The notes beneath the pieces were generated by a model, which was given only the letters and a program-made list of their open reading frames with translations, made no database searches and was not told the DNA's origin. Source: Acinetobacter beijerinckii CIP 110307 (GTDB lineage Bacteria; Pseudomonadota; Gammaproteobacteria; Pseudomonadales; Moraxellaceae). Taken from it: a DNA stretch of 64,000 nucleotides. Both the position numbers and the translations under genes were made by a program. This document shows, one piece after another, positions 44,894-57,654 of the stretch. Within the stretch, counting starts at the first letter, position 1. Every line of letters starts with the position of its first letter. Location of the stretch: positions 1,229,295 to 1,293,294 of the forward strand of contig NZ_KB849765.1 of the NCBI RefSeq assembly GCF_000369005.1, written 5' to 3'.

Positions 44894-45952
44894 ATGCCAT
44901 TGATCACTAATAATCAATTAAAGCAGCTGAACCTCAATAAGTCAGACGCTTTAACTTTTCATCCGCCTAAAGGTTTATTTAAAATTGTTTATCAAGCGCT
45001 GATTCTACCGAATTTGCCAGAACCCTTTCATTTTTTAAATTTCATTAGCTTAATTGGTCAGCCTCGTATTCCGATTTGCTATAACCCGAGTGCAATTCAG
45101 ACAACCGCCATTGATACTGCGACTGTTCTAGTTGGCAGTAGCGTTTCAACTGTTGGACATCTCAAAAGTTATAGTGCCAAAGAGCAGTGTCAGTTAGAAC
45201 AAGATCATTATCAATTTTCAGAAATAGATCAGATAAAAGTTGATTTTCCTAACTATCATTTTTATCGGATAGATGAAGAGTTGAGTTGTCAGCTCAAAGT
45301 GAATATCAGTACTGAAATTGAAAATCATTCGGCCTTACAATGGGGGGTTGGGGATTATTGGTATGTACGCTGCCAGTGCGAAGGCGAAATCATTTATAAA
45401 AAACAAAAATATCAAATCGAAGCGCAAGGTATTTTAAAACATGCCAGAGCCATCTATTTACCTTTTATCGCGTTTCATTTTTTTACCTATCAAATTATTC
45501 AGGTTAGTGCAGACATTCAGATCATCTTGTCTGAACTGAGAAATCAATGGAATAACATCATTTTTTCGAGGATTGAAATTCAGTCGAATAAAAAAGAATC
45601 GACGCTTTATAGTCAGAACGTCGTTTTAGACATAACTCGAGTTTATCCAAAGGTACATACCCCGAATGCTCGTGAAATGTACTTGGCTAGAGAGTTTATT
45701 TGGCAGTATCAAGAAAATAACGAAATAATCTTTCATCTCAAAGCGCAGAGTCGTGGGGATTATAAGTTTGGTTTGGGAGCGGGTTATGTTGGTAGTTTTA
45801 ATTATGAATTGATTTGGAATAATCAAGATTACCAAGGCACGGGATATTGCGAATACATTGATTGTCGCCCATTACACTTGCAAGAAAAAAATAAAACTGA
45901 ACAAATAATAGATCGAATCGCACATTTTCAGCCTTATTTGTGTAAAAAATAA
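44894..45952 (+). CDS. Hypothetical protein
   Basis: The 352-residue protein has GGAGG seven bases before ATG and starts 16 bp after pssA, so it is probably in the same operon. It is beta-rich (YWYVRCQCEGEIIYKKQKYQIEA, GDYKFGLGAGYVGSFNYELIW split by turns) and has no signal peptide or clear membrane helix, though KHARAIYLPFIAFHFFTYQII is hydrophobic. I recognise no domain; it seems to be an Acinetobacter-type family. Codon use is slightly more AT-rich than pssA. Confidence 0.75.
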   Translation: MPLITNNQLKQLNLNKSDALTFHPPKGLFKIVYQALILPNLPEPFHFLNFISLIGQPRIPICYNPSAIQTTAIDTATVLVGSSVSTVGHLKSYSAKEQCQLEQDHYQFSEIDQIKVDFPNYHFYRIDEELSCQLKVNISTEIENHSALQWGVGDYWYVRCQCEGEIIYKKQKYQIEAQGILKHARAIYLPFIAFHFFTYQIIQVSADIQIILSELRNQWNNIIFSRIEIQSNKKESTLYSQNVVLDITRVYPKVHTPNAREMYLAREFIWQYQENNEIIFHLKAQSRGDYKFGLGAGYVGSFNYELIWNNQDYQGTGYCEYIDCRPLHLQEKNKTEQIIDRIAHFQPYLCKK

Positions 45953-45992
45953 ACACTTGGATTAATAAGTTAAAAGAAATTGAGAAAAGTGC

Positions 45993-46020
45993 TTGCGCCT
46001 GACCTGAAATGCTGTAGAAT
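45993..46020 (+). promoter_or_regulatory. rRNA operon promoter P1
   Basis: -35 TTGCGC (45993-45998) and -10 TAGAAT (46015-46020) are 16 bp apart, followed by a G/C-rich discriminator typical of growth-rate and ppGpp control. Confidence 0.7.
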
Positions 46021-46132
46021 GCACATCCATCGGCGGTGATGCAGATAAAAACTTGTTGAGAAACAAGGATTTGGCTAGAAAGGTTGGATTCTTGGATTGG
46101 TTGATAAGTTTGATAAATATCTAAATTACCTG

Positions 46133-46160
46133 TTGACTTTGAAGAAATTCAGAGTAATAT
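46133..46160 (+). promoter_or_regulatory. rRNA operon promoter P2
   Basis: -35 TTGACT (46133-46138) and -10 TAATAT (46155-46160) are 16 bp apart, about 200 bp before the 16S 5' end. Confidence 0.75.
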
Positions 46161-46213
46161 AGCCGACCTAGCTTGATGATGACGAATCATTGAGAAGATC
46201 ATTAAGAGAATAG

Positions 46214-46241
46214 AAGAACAACTTGTGTGGATTTTTACTGG
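46214..46241 (+). other. 5' half of the 16S rRNA processing stem
   Basis: This leader segment is complementary to 47914-47942 after the 16S gene, with one bulged base and two G-U/mismatch positions over about 28 bp. Such stems loop out 16S and are cut by RNase III. The rest of the 408-bp leader (45953-46360) holds promoters and no gene; I found no clear boxA. Confidence 0.75.
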
Positions 46242-46360
46242 TTAATCGATCGAAAATATTTCATTGATTAGATGGTAGAAATTACTCGAAGTTTATTTGA
46301 GAAATTAAAGTCAGAAAATTGATGAGCCAAGATTTGTAGCCATAAGCTACTAATGATTAT

Positions 46361-47898
<1,538 letters not shown>

Positions 47899-47913
47899 AC
47901 GAAAGATTGATGG

Positions 47914-47942
47914 CCGGTAAGAATCCACAACAAGTTGTTCTT
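47914..47942 (+). other. 3' half of the 16S rRNA processing stem
   Basis: Complementary to the leader segment 46214-46241, so the 16S precursor is closed by a long helix just before tRNA-Ile. Confidence 0.75.
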
Positions 47943-47957
47943 CGAAGATGTATCTGA

Positions 47958-48034
<77 letters not shown>

Positions 48035-48104
48035 CTACTGACGAAGTGATGAATAATCACAAGCTGCTAGATTGAAAGATATGTCGTTCATTATGATTTA
48101 AGCT

Positions 48105-48180
48105 GGGGACTTAGCTTAGTTGGTAGAGCGCCTGCTTTGCACGCAGGAGGTCAGGAGTTCGACTCTCCTAGTCTCCACCA
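48105..48180 (+). tRNA. alaT: tRNA-Ala (TGC)
   Basis: 76 bases from GGGGACT to AGTCTCCACCA with encoded CCA; anticodon TGC at 48138-48140 in loop TTTGCAC. Second spacer tRNA. Confidence 0.97.
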
Positions 48181-48594
48181 TGAATTAAAAAGAGTTTGTA
48201 AAAACGAAATTAATTCAAAGCTAAAGTAAATTATAGAAATTAATAAATGCCTAAATAAATCAAAAGAGATTTTGATTTGAGTTTATTAACTTCTGTGATT
48301 TATCACAGTTTACTACGCACCGACGAGGTGGTAGTTAATCATTAACAGATTAGAAAATTGAGTCTGAAATAAATTGTTCAAACTCGATTAATTCAACACT
48401 AACAGTAATACGTAAGTATTTCAGTTGGATGAAGAGTTAATCTGAGAACTAGCAAAAACACTGAATCAAGCGTTTTGGTAATGAATTTAGATTGAAGCTG
48501 TATGGTGATTAAGTTCACAGACAACGAATAGTAGCAATTAAGTTTGCAACGCTAACACTCACTTGTATGTGTTAACGACTGTTTGGGGTTGTAT
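48181..48594 (+). other. tRNA-Ala to 23S spacer
   Basis: 414 bases without a gene. It contains a small hairpin CTGTGAT-TT-ATCACAG near 48294-48309 and, at its end (about 48577-48594), sequence complementary to the region just after 23S (51488-51505), which forms the 23S processing stem. Confidence 0.8.
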
Positions 48595-51488
<2,894 letters not shown>

Positions 51489-51663
51489 ACAACACCCAAA
51501 CAGTTGTTGTATTCAAGATAAATTCAATACTTAACTTGATTTAGTGTATAAACTAGTTACAATACAGACCAATGATCTAATCCGTTAATAACTCTTTCGG
51601 TACTAAGTGGCAAAGAACTTAAAATTAAGTTCAAGAGTAAGACCACCGAAAGCCAAAACAGTT

Positions 51664-51779
51664 TGCTGGCGACAATAGCAAGAGTGAACCACCTGATCCC
51701 TTCCCGAACTCAGAAGTGAAACCTCTTCGCGCTGATGGTAGTGTGGCACTTGCCATGTGAGAGTAAGTCATCGCCAGCT
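51664..51779 (+). rRNA. rrf: 5S ribosomal RNA
   Basis: About 116 bases with helix I formed by GCTGGCGA (51665-51672) and TCGCCAGC (51771-51778), and the conserved CCGAACTCAGAAGTGAAAC. It follows 23S after 175 bases of spacer with no gene. Confidence 0.95.
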
Positions 51780-51788
51780 TTTAAATTC

Positions 51789-51825
51789 AAAACACCCCTA
51801 ACCTAACGGTTAGGGGTGTTTTTTA
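51789..51825 (+). terminator. Terminator of the rRNA operon
   Basis: A 15-bp perfect stem (51789-51803 with 51808-51822, core CACCCCTAACC/GGTTAGGGGTG), TAAC loop and T run. Confidence 0.95.
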
Positions 51826-51915
51826 TCGCGGGGGAAATGAAAATAGGATAAATGTTGTGCACAGTGGTGATATATTTCACTCATATATAAAACAAATAAT
51901 ACTTAAAGAGCAAAT

Positions 51916-52416
51916 ATGGTTTATAAATTAAGTGATCAGTTAGATCATGTAGGTAATTCCAAATATATTTTTGAAGCTTATAACGAATATTTAAGGGAAA
52001 ATCGAAATAAATTTCCAACCAGCATCTTAGACTTGATGGCTTCTGAGCAATGGTACGGTGGAAGTGGTTCAACGGCTCCGTATTATTGTGAATTACAGAA
52101 TGTTGAAATCATTGATTTTGGAAAAGAAACGGCTCATTTTATCCTCACATTAATAAAAAAAGATCATAGAGACTATAAAGAAAAGCCTTTTCGACTTAGA
52201 TTGATTTATCAAGGTGTGCTAGAACTCGAGATTCCCTATCAAAAAGATATTTCAATTAATTCATTTATGTGGCGTTATGATGAGTTTTTATTTTTTGATC
52301 CATGGAGTAGTTATGGACATAATGAAAAAATGTTCACTCATAATATTGAATGGGTTGGGAAACATGTCTGGTCTATTACAGCAAAAGACTTAATTGCTAC
52401 TTGGGAAGAGTTATGA
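51916..52416 (+). CDS. Hypothetical protein lodged between 5S and a decayed 5S copy
   Basis: The 166-residue protein is acidic/aromatic (EQWYGGSGSTAPYYCEL, NSFMWRYDEFLFFDPWSSYG split by turns) with no signal peptide or membrane helix. The look (small, Trp/Tyr-rich, AT-rich gene standing alone) resembles immunity-type or SMI1-like proteins, but I see no diagnostic motif. A short GAG precedes ATG. It sits between the rRNA terminator and a 5S relic. Confidence 0.7.
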   Translation: MVYKLSDQLDHVGNSKYIFEAYNEYLRENRNKFPTSILDLMASEQWYGGSGSTAPYYCELQNVEIIDFGKETAHFILTLIKKDHRDYKEKPFRLRLIYQGVLELEIPYQKDISINSFMWRYDEFLFFDPWSSYGHNEKMFTHNIEWVGKHVWSITAKDLIATWEEL

Positions 52417-52507
52417 GAATTAATTAAAGTAGGTTTACTTAAAAATAAATACTCATTTGAAAAAGTCTTGGCGTAGATGAGATCAAAGCAAGTATCCATA
52501 AGCAGTT

Positions 52508-52624
52508 TGCTGGGGACAATGGCAAGAGTTAATCACCTGATCCATTTCCGAACTCAGAAAGGAAACATTTTAGGGTTGGATGGTAATGTGGCATTTGCAA
52601 AGTGAGAATATAGCATCACTAGCT
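52508..52624 (+). pseudogene. Degenerate 5S rRNA relic
   Basis: TGCTGGGGACAATGGCAAGA onward aligns along the whole length with the working 5S at 51664-51779; by hand about 90 of 115 positions match, with one inserted base. The flank GCAGTTTGCTGG matches ACAGTTTGCTGG before the real gene. Helix I is broken (GCTGGGGA against the 3' end CATCACTAGC), so it should not fold as 5S. It occupies most of the 295-bp gap after 52416. Confidence 0.9.
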
Positions 52625-52638
52625 TAAAAATACTAAAC

Positions 52639-52664
52639 CTTCCAATTCTTGTTGGGAGTTTTTT
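52639..52664 (+). terminator. Weakened terminator after the 5S relic
   Basis: A 7-bp stem with one G-T pair (CTTCCAA, 52639-52645, with TTGGGAG, 52652-52658) and six Ts. Position, T run and following ATGCG resemble the rRNA terminator at 51789-51825 (ATCGCG), consistent with a decayed duplicate. Confidence 0.65.
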
Positions 52665-52711
52665 ATGCGATGAATTCTATATACTGGTTGTTTACTTAAA
52701 GGCTTTCCTAA

Positions 52712-53104
52712 ATGACATGGGTTGTTGTGCAAAGCTTTTCTTTTCCATATGAGGCTCAGATTGCCAAAACGCAATTAGAAGCGGCTGGCATTCCTGCACG
52801 TATTGAAAATGAACATACGATTAATATGGATTGGCTTTATTCCAATGCTTTAGGTGGTGTTCGTCTATTGGTTTTAGAAGGAGATTCGGAAGAAGCGAGA
52901 ACGTTGCTTGCACAGGATTTTAGCCAACAATTACAACAACAGTTTGGACTAAGTGAAAACTGCCCAAATTGTGGTAGCAGTGATATACAGCCATATACTG
53001 AAGGAAAACGTCCTGCTTATTTAGTTTTTTTATTGCTTGGTTTTCCATTATTTTTTTATAAAAATGGAATGAAGTGTCAGCGATGCCAATATTTTTGGAG
53101 CTAA
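52712..53104 (+). CDS. DUF2007 domain protein with zinc ribbon
   Basis: The 130-residue protein has an N-terminal DUF2007 (signal-transducer-like) domain, VVVQSFSFPYEAQIAKTQLEAAGIPARIEN, a zinc-ribbon pair (CPNCGSSD at about 86-93 and CQRCQYFW at the end) and a hydrophobic hairpin between them (AYLVFLLLGFPLFFY). Role unknown. Confidence 0.85.
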   Translation: MTWVVVQSFSFPYEAQIAKTQLEAAGIPARIENEHTINMDWLYSNALGGVRLLVLEGDSEEARTLLAQDFSQQLQQQFGLSENCPNCGSSDIQPYTEGKRPAYLVFLLLGFPLFFYKNGMKCQRCQYFWS

Positions 53105-53186
53105 TATTTTCTATAAGAATCTACAATAGGTTTTAAATAATCAATGATTGGCTTATGCTCACATTAGAATAAAAAGTGTATTGGTT

Positions 53187-53561
53187 ATGAACATTCAAAA
53201 AAATATTCTATGGATTGATTGTGGGGCAGCTGCATTGGCAGGAATGCTTGTGTTATTTGCTGTCCAATGGCTAAGCTCACTTTATCATTTACCAAAGAAC
53301 GTTATAATTTTTATTGGCTTTGTTAATTTGCTATATGCATGTTATTCATTTTTATTAGCCAATTATAAAAAACGTTCCATTCTATAGATCAACATGTTAG
53401 TGGTTGCTAATAGTATGTGGGGTTTGATTTGTCTAATTATGTTATGGATGTTTTGGCAAGAAATGACAATTTTTGCGATCATACATATTTTAGGTGAAGC
53501 GTTTTTTGTTAGCTCTTTAGCAAGATTAGAATATCTTTGGCGACAGCAACTTTCATCTTAG
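53187..53561 (+). pseudogene. Small four-helix membrane protein split by an in-frame TAG
   Basis: ATG 53187 opens a frame with two hydrophobic segments (GAAALAGMLVLFAVQWL, VIIFIGFVNLLYACYSFLLA) ending at TAG 53385-53387. In the same frame, ATG 53394 opens a further 55 codons with two more (NSMWGLICLIMLWMFW, FAIIHILGEAFFVSSLA) ending at 53561. Together they make a normal ~124-residue four-helix protein, the kind with a NxxW turn in the third helix. The simplest reading is a nonsense mutation after KKRSIL; two small separate proteins, TAG readthrough or a sequencing error remain possible. Confidence 0.7.
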
Positions 53562-53677
53562 TATTGTTGATGTTACACAATGAATTTTTATTCTGTATTA
53601 ATGATTTAGAATAAATGATCTATCAACCCACTATTTTTTGGTTAACTTATATATAAGCAATAGTTTAGAGAATAAAA

Positions 53678-54241
53678 ATGAGTAATGTAAGGCAATTAGA
53701 TGTAGAGCAAACAGAAGTTTTGCTGATGATCTTAAAGAAGCGTTTTGAAGCCAATATGCATCGACATCAAGGTTTAAATTGGTTTGATATTGAAGATCAA
53801 TTAAAACAGCTACCTGAAAAGTTATGGTCACTCAATCAAATGGAAGAGACTGGTGGCGAACCAGATATCGTTTCATTTGAGTCAAAGCCATCACAAATTG
53901 TCTTTTATGATTGTGTCTTGGAAACGCCAAAAGGTCGCAGAAGCCTTTGTTATGACCGTGAGGCATTGGAATCACGTAAGGAACATAAACCTGAAAATAA
54001 TATAATTGATATGGTTGAGGTTATGGGCGTTGAGCTTTTGACAGAAGAGCAATATAAGCAATTACAGTCTGTTGAGCATTTTGATTTAAAGACTTCGAGT
54101 TGGGTGAAAACGCCAGATGATATTCGAGTGAAAGGTGGAGCTATTTTTTGTGATCGTCGCTACGGACGAGTTTTCACTTATCACAATGATGCCCAATCTT
54201 ATTATTCAACTCGAGGATTTCGTAGTTTACTAAAAATCTAA
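53678..54241 (+). CDS. DUF4256 domain protein
   Basis: The 187-residue cytoplasmic protein matches the DUF4256 pattern: LLMILKKRFEANMHRH, EETGGEPDIVSFE, FYDCVLETPKGRRSLCYDREAL, SSWVKTPDDIRVKGGAIFCDRRYGRVF (split by turns) and a final YYSTRGFRSLL. Function unknown. Monocistronic. Confidence 0.85.
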   Translation: MSNVRQLDVEQTEVLLMILKKRFEANMHRHQGLNWFDIEDQLKQLPEKLWSLNQMEETGGEPDIVSFESKPSQIVFYDCVLETPKGRRSLCYDREALESRKEHKPENNIIDMVEVMGVELLTEEQYKQLQSVEHFDLKTSSWVKTPDDIRVKGGAIFCDRRYGRVFTYHNDAQSYYSTRGFRSLLKI

Positions 54242-54322
54242 AGTTCAGTGGGTATGAATGGGATTCCTCTTATAAAGTTAAAGTAATCGAACCAATTGAA
54301 TATTTTTTTAATTTTAAATTTT

Positions 54323-54340
54323 GCCAAGCGCTTGCTTGGT
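54323..54340. promoter_or_regulatory. TetR-type operator before the acyl-CoA dehydrogenases
   Basis: GCCAAGCGCTTGCTTGGT differs in only two of 18 bases from the perfect palindrome ACCAAGCACTTGCTTGGT at 60530-60547. It lies 72 bp before the first dehydrogenase start, fitting control by the TetR protein at 59793-60392. Confidence 0.8.
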
Positions 54341-54412
54341 TTTTGTGGTTTTGATACCTTAGAGCTCACTAAATACTCGAAAACAATGGTCAATAATTAC
54401 TAGGAAGCAAGC

Positions 54413-55576
54413 ATGCTACTCAACCCCTTATATTACACTGAGCAACATTTAGCCTTTGCTGAAAGTGTTAGGCGCTTTACTGAAAAGGAAATTACTCCGT
54501 TTATCAATGAATGGGATGAAGCGGAAACCTTTCCTCGAGAGCTTTATAAAAAAGCAGCCGATATTGGCTTGCTCGGCGTTGGCTTTGATGAAAATTATGG
54601 AGGTATTGCGGGGACGGATGCATTTTATACTTTACTTGCCTCTGTTGAATTAGCGAAATGTGCCTCAGGTGGTTTGGCTGCATCTTTGCTTTCACATACG
54701 ATCGGTACACCACCAATTCAACATTTTGCTCAAGAAGAAGTAAAAGCTGAAGTATTACCAAAAATTTTATCGGGAGAGAAAATTTCTGCATTGGCAATTA
54801 CTGAACCGAGTGGTGGGTCAGATGTTGCGGCTTTAAAAACTAAAGCGGTCCGAGATGGTGATGATTATATTGTCAGTGGTGAAAAGACCTTTATTACATC
54901 AGGTATTCGTGCAGATTATTATTCTGTTGCGGTGAGAACTGATCCCGATGCGAAGGGTGCTAATGGTATTTCAATGTTGCTGATTGATGCACATAGTGAA
55001 GGCATTACAAAATCAAAACTGGATAAAATGGGTTGGTGGGCATCGGATACAGCTCATTTGCACTTTGATAAAGTGCGCGTGCCAGCCAAAAACTTACTCG
55101 GCGCAGAAAATATGGGCTTCTTCGTCATCATGAACAACTTCAACATGGAGCGATTTTTTCTTGCCGCAAGTAGTTATGGTTATGCATTGGTTTGCTATGA
55201 GGAGGCTTTGGATTGGGCAAAGCAGAGACAAACATTTGGGAAACGTTTGGTAGATCATCAAGTCGTTCGTCACAAGCTGGTTGATATGGCGACACGTTTA
55301 ACTTCGACTCGTGCATTATTGGAAGATACAGCCTACCGTTTAGGAAAACCTGAATTACAAGGAAATGAACTGATTGCTCAAATTTGTATGCTTAAGAATG
55401 TCGCAACACAAACGATGCAATTCTGTGCCGATGCTGCGGTGCAGACATTAGGCGGTATGGGTTTTATGCGTGGTATGAAATCTGAACGTATTTATCGCGA
55501 AGTGAAAGTCAACATGATTGGCGGTGGGGCTGAGGAAATCATGAAAGATCTTGCCAGTCGCCAACTGGGCTATTAA
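54413..55576 (+). CDS. Acyl-CoA dehydrogenase, branched-chain / citronellyl-CoA type (copy 1)
   Basis: The 387-residue FAD enzyme introduces a 2,3 double bond into an acyl-CoA. Blocks: LAITEPSGGSDVAALKTKA, KTFITSGIRADYYSVAVRT, QTFGKRLVDHQVVRHKLVDMA and LGGMGFMRGMKSERIYREVK. The site of the usual catalytic Glu (YEGT in medium-chain enzymes) reads IGGGAE; Glu246 in NMERFFLA aligns with the isovaleryl-CoA dehydrogenase base (LERL). This favours a branched or terpenoid acyl-CoA (AtuD/LiuA-like); the substrate is inferred. SD AGGAAG. Tandem with copy 2. Confidence 0.9.
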   Translation: MLLNPLYYTEQHLAFAESVRRFTEKEITPFINEWDEAETFPRELYKKAADIGLLGVGFDENYGGIAGTDAFYTLLASVELAKCASGGLAASLLSHTIGTPPIQHFAQEEVKAEVLPKILSGEKISALAITEPSGGSDVAALKTKAVRDGDDYIVSGEKTFITSGIRADYYSVAVRTDPDAKGANGISMLLIDAHSEGITKSKLDKMGWWASDTAHLHFDKVRVPAKNLLGAENMGFFVIMNNFNMERFFLAASSYGYALVCYEEALDWAKQRQTFGKRLVDHQVVRHKLVDMATRLTSTRALLEDTAYRLGKPELQGNELIAQICMLKNVATQTMQFCADAAVQTLGGMGFMRGMKSERIYREVKVNMIGGGAEEIMKDLASRQLGY

Positions 55577-55587
55577 TCCAAATTTTA

Positions 55588-55624
55588 AAGGCTTTAAATC
55601 AACAGTAAACAGGTTTAAAGCCTT
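55588..55624. repeat. Hairpin between the two acyl-CoA dehydrogenase genes
   Basis: AAGGCTTTAAA (55588-55598) pairs perfectly with TTTAAAGCCTT (55614-55624) around 15 bases. No T run follows; the DnaA-box-like TTATCCACA (55623-55631) overlaps its end. It may tune expression of the second gene or protect the first message. Confidence 0.6.
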
Positions 55625-55669
55625 ATCCACATAACAAGAATGCGTTAAATAATAATTTAGGAAAAAGAC

Positions 55670-56842
55670 ATGGATGGTTTATCACTTAACCCGATTTATT
55701 ACACATCAGAACATCGGGCTTTTGCAGACAGTGTCAAACGTTTTGTAGAGAAAGAAATTTCACCTTATGTAAATGAATGGGATGAAGCAGGATCATTTCC
55801 ACGAGAACTTTATCAAAAGGCTGCGAATGTCGGTTTAATGGGGCTCGGCTATGATGATGAGCATGGCGGTATTCCTGATTCCGATGCTTTTTACGTGATG
55901 TTGGCAGCTATTGAGATGGCAAAAGCTGGATCTGGTGGTGTACATATTTCGCTTATGATTCATAGCATTGGAACACCACCCATTCATCATTTTGCTCGAC
56001 CTGAGATTCGTGATGAAGTTATGCCACAAATTATTGCTGGTGAAAAAATATCAGCCTTGGCAATTACAGAGCCTAGTGGCGGTTCTGATGTCGCTGCAAT
56101 TAAAACCAAAGCAGTTCGAGAAAGAGACCATTATATTTTGAATGGTGAAAAGACCTTTATCACATCAGGGATTCGTGCTGATTATTATACGGTTGCTGTA
56201 AAGACGGATCAGAATGCTCAAGGCGCAAAAGGCATTTCTATGTTATTGGTCGATGCGCATAGTGAGGGAATAACCAAATCACCTTTACAGAAAATGGGTT
56301 GGTGGGCATCAGACACTGCACATCTGCATTTTGACAATGTCAAAGTCCCAGTTAGCCATTTGTTGGGCGAGGAAAATGCCGGTTTTAAAGTCATTATGAA
56401 TAACTTTAATATGGAGCGTTTTTGGCTAGCCGCGATGGCATATGGTTATGCTTTGGTCTGTTATGAGGAAGCCTTAGATTGGGCAAAACAGCGACAAACT
56501 TTTGGAAAGCGCTTGGTAGATCATCAGGTGGTTCGCCACAAACTTGTAGATATGGCAACACAATTGACCACAACACGAGCGTTATTAGAAGATACAGCTT
56601 ATCGAATGGGACAAAAAGAGCTTCAAGGAGCAGACCTCATTGCACAAATTTCGATGTCAAAAAATATAGCGACTTGTACTATGCAATTTTGTGCGGATGC
56701 TGCTGTGCAAACTTTGGGTGGAATGGGTTTTATGCGTGGAACGAAGTCCGAACGAATTTATCGTGAAGTCAAAGTGAATATGATTGGTGGTGGTGCTGAA
56801 GAAATTATGAAAGATCTAATCAGTAAGCAGCTAGGCTATTAA
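55670..56842 (+). CDS. Acyl-CoA dehydrogenase, branched-chain / citronellyl-CoA type (copy 2)
   Basis: The 390-residue paralogue of the preceding enzyme is nearly the same in protein blocks (ALAITEPSGGSDVAAIKTKA, GEKTFITSGIRADYYTVAVK) but has many synonymous DNA differences, so the duplication is old and both copies are under selection. It also has IGGGAE in place of the medium-chain Glu and Glu249 in NMERFWLA. The most different region (residues ~85-130, IEMAKAGSGGVHISLMIHSIG) lines the substrate pocket in this family, suggesting different substrates. Starts after AGGAAAAA, 93 bp from copy 1. Terminator follows. Confidence 0.9.
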   Translation: MDGLSLNPIYYTSEHRAFADSVKRFVEKEISPYVNEWDEAGSFPRELYQKAANVGLMGLGYDDEHGGIPDSDAFYVMLAAIEMAKAGSGGVHISLMIHSIGTPPIHHFARPEIRDEVMPQIIAGEKISALAITEPSGGSDVAAIKTKAVRERDHYILNGEKTFITSGIRADYYTVAVKTDQNAQGAKGISMLLVDAHSEGITKSPLQKMGWWASDTAHLHFDNVKVPVSHLLGEENAGFKVIMNNFNMERFWLAAMAYGYALVCYEEALDWAKQRQTFGKRLVDHQVVRHKLVDMATQLTTTRALLEDTAYRMGQKELQGADLIAQISMSKNIATCTMQFCADAAVQTLGGMGFMRGTKSERIYREVKVNMIGGGAEEIMKDLISKQLGY

Positions 56843-56860
56843 TTAATATCTATGATGAAT

Positions 56861-56889
56861 AAAAAGTGCGGTTAATTTCCGCACTTTTT
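56861..56889. terminator. Bidirectional terminator after the dehydrogenase pair
   Basis: An 11-bp perfect stem (AAAAAGTGCGG, 56861-56871, with CCGCACTTTTT, 56879-56889) and seven-base loop between converging genes. Confidence 0.92.
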
Positions 56890-56899
56890 ATTTTCAAAT

Positions 56900-57637
56900 T
56901 TATTCGAGTTCAGCCAATTCTTCTAAAGAAATCTGACGGATTTCGAATATAGGTTGTTTCAAAAATGAGTTCAAAGTTTTTATATCGATAAATTTTATAT
57001 TATCTAGGGCAATACCTTCAATGCTGTCTTTTTCAGCATCGTAACGAATATCTGGAGTTTGTTCGATAAACTGTTTGAGTAATAGTGGACTATCGCTTAA
57101 CTCTGCAAGTGGTTTGTCCATCAAAGCTTCAAACTCATAGTCCATCGCATAAATATTGGCTTCCCACGACACATCACTAAAGTTCTCATCTTGACTTGAA
57201 ATAATGCTACCAGTTTCATAACCTGTGAAATAGTCTTCTTCAGAGTTGATCCAGAGTACATAGCAAGGTTGTGTCGCATCGATTTCTAAGAGTTGATACC
57301 AGACAATACCTGAAATTTTGGCAAACTCGAAAGCATCATCTTCATTGAGTTTTGGAATTTCTCCATCATCAATATTAAATTTTTTGCCTGTTTTTTCTAA
57401 TACAAAAGCTTCAAGTTTTTCATAGATTTCATCATCTACTTCGCCATTACCGATGTCATAATTACATAGTTCATCATAATATAAGCCTTCGATAACTAAA
57501 GCTTTGTATGCCTTTTCCGCTTCAGCTTTATCAGTATAAATCTGTTTAATTGCCCCCGTAGAAACGCAATTCGTCAGATGCCATTCATCATTGTAAGCAA
57601 AATCATTTTGTCGAATGACGTATTGTATATTGTTCAT
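56900..57637 (-). CDS. Hypothetical acidic protein
   Basis: The 245-residue very acidic protein (DIGNGEVDDEIYEKLEAF, INSEEDYFTGYETGSI) has no signal peptide, membrane helix or recognised domain. AGGGGAAA precedes its ATG. It starts 17 bp after the next gene upstream (57655-58272), so the two are probably one transcript. The acidic make-up would suit a toxin inhibitor or DNA mimic, but there is no other evidence. Confidence 0.72.
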   Translation of the reverse strand: MNNIQYVIRQNDFAYNDEWHLTNCVSTGAIKQIYTDKAEAEKAYKALVIEGLYYDELCNYDIGNGEVDDEIYEKLEAFVLEKTGKKFNIDDGEIPKLNEDDAFEFAKISGIVWYQLLEIDATQPCYVLWINSEEDYFTGYETGSIISSQDENFSDVSWEANIYAMDYEFEALMDKPLAELSDSPLLLKQFIEQTPDIRYDAEKDSIEGIALDNIKFIDIKTLNSFLKQPIFEIRQISLEELAELE

Positions 57638-57654
57638 TTTTATTTCCCCTTAAG

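Noticed and set aside
46161..46360. boxA antitermination site in the rRNA leader
   Set aside because: I looked for TGCTCTTTA-like sequence and found no convincing match.
54413..56842. Recent duplication or gene conversion of the dehydrogenases
   Set aside because: Protein blocks are nearly identical but third codon positions differ throughout, which points to an old duplication under selection.
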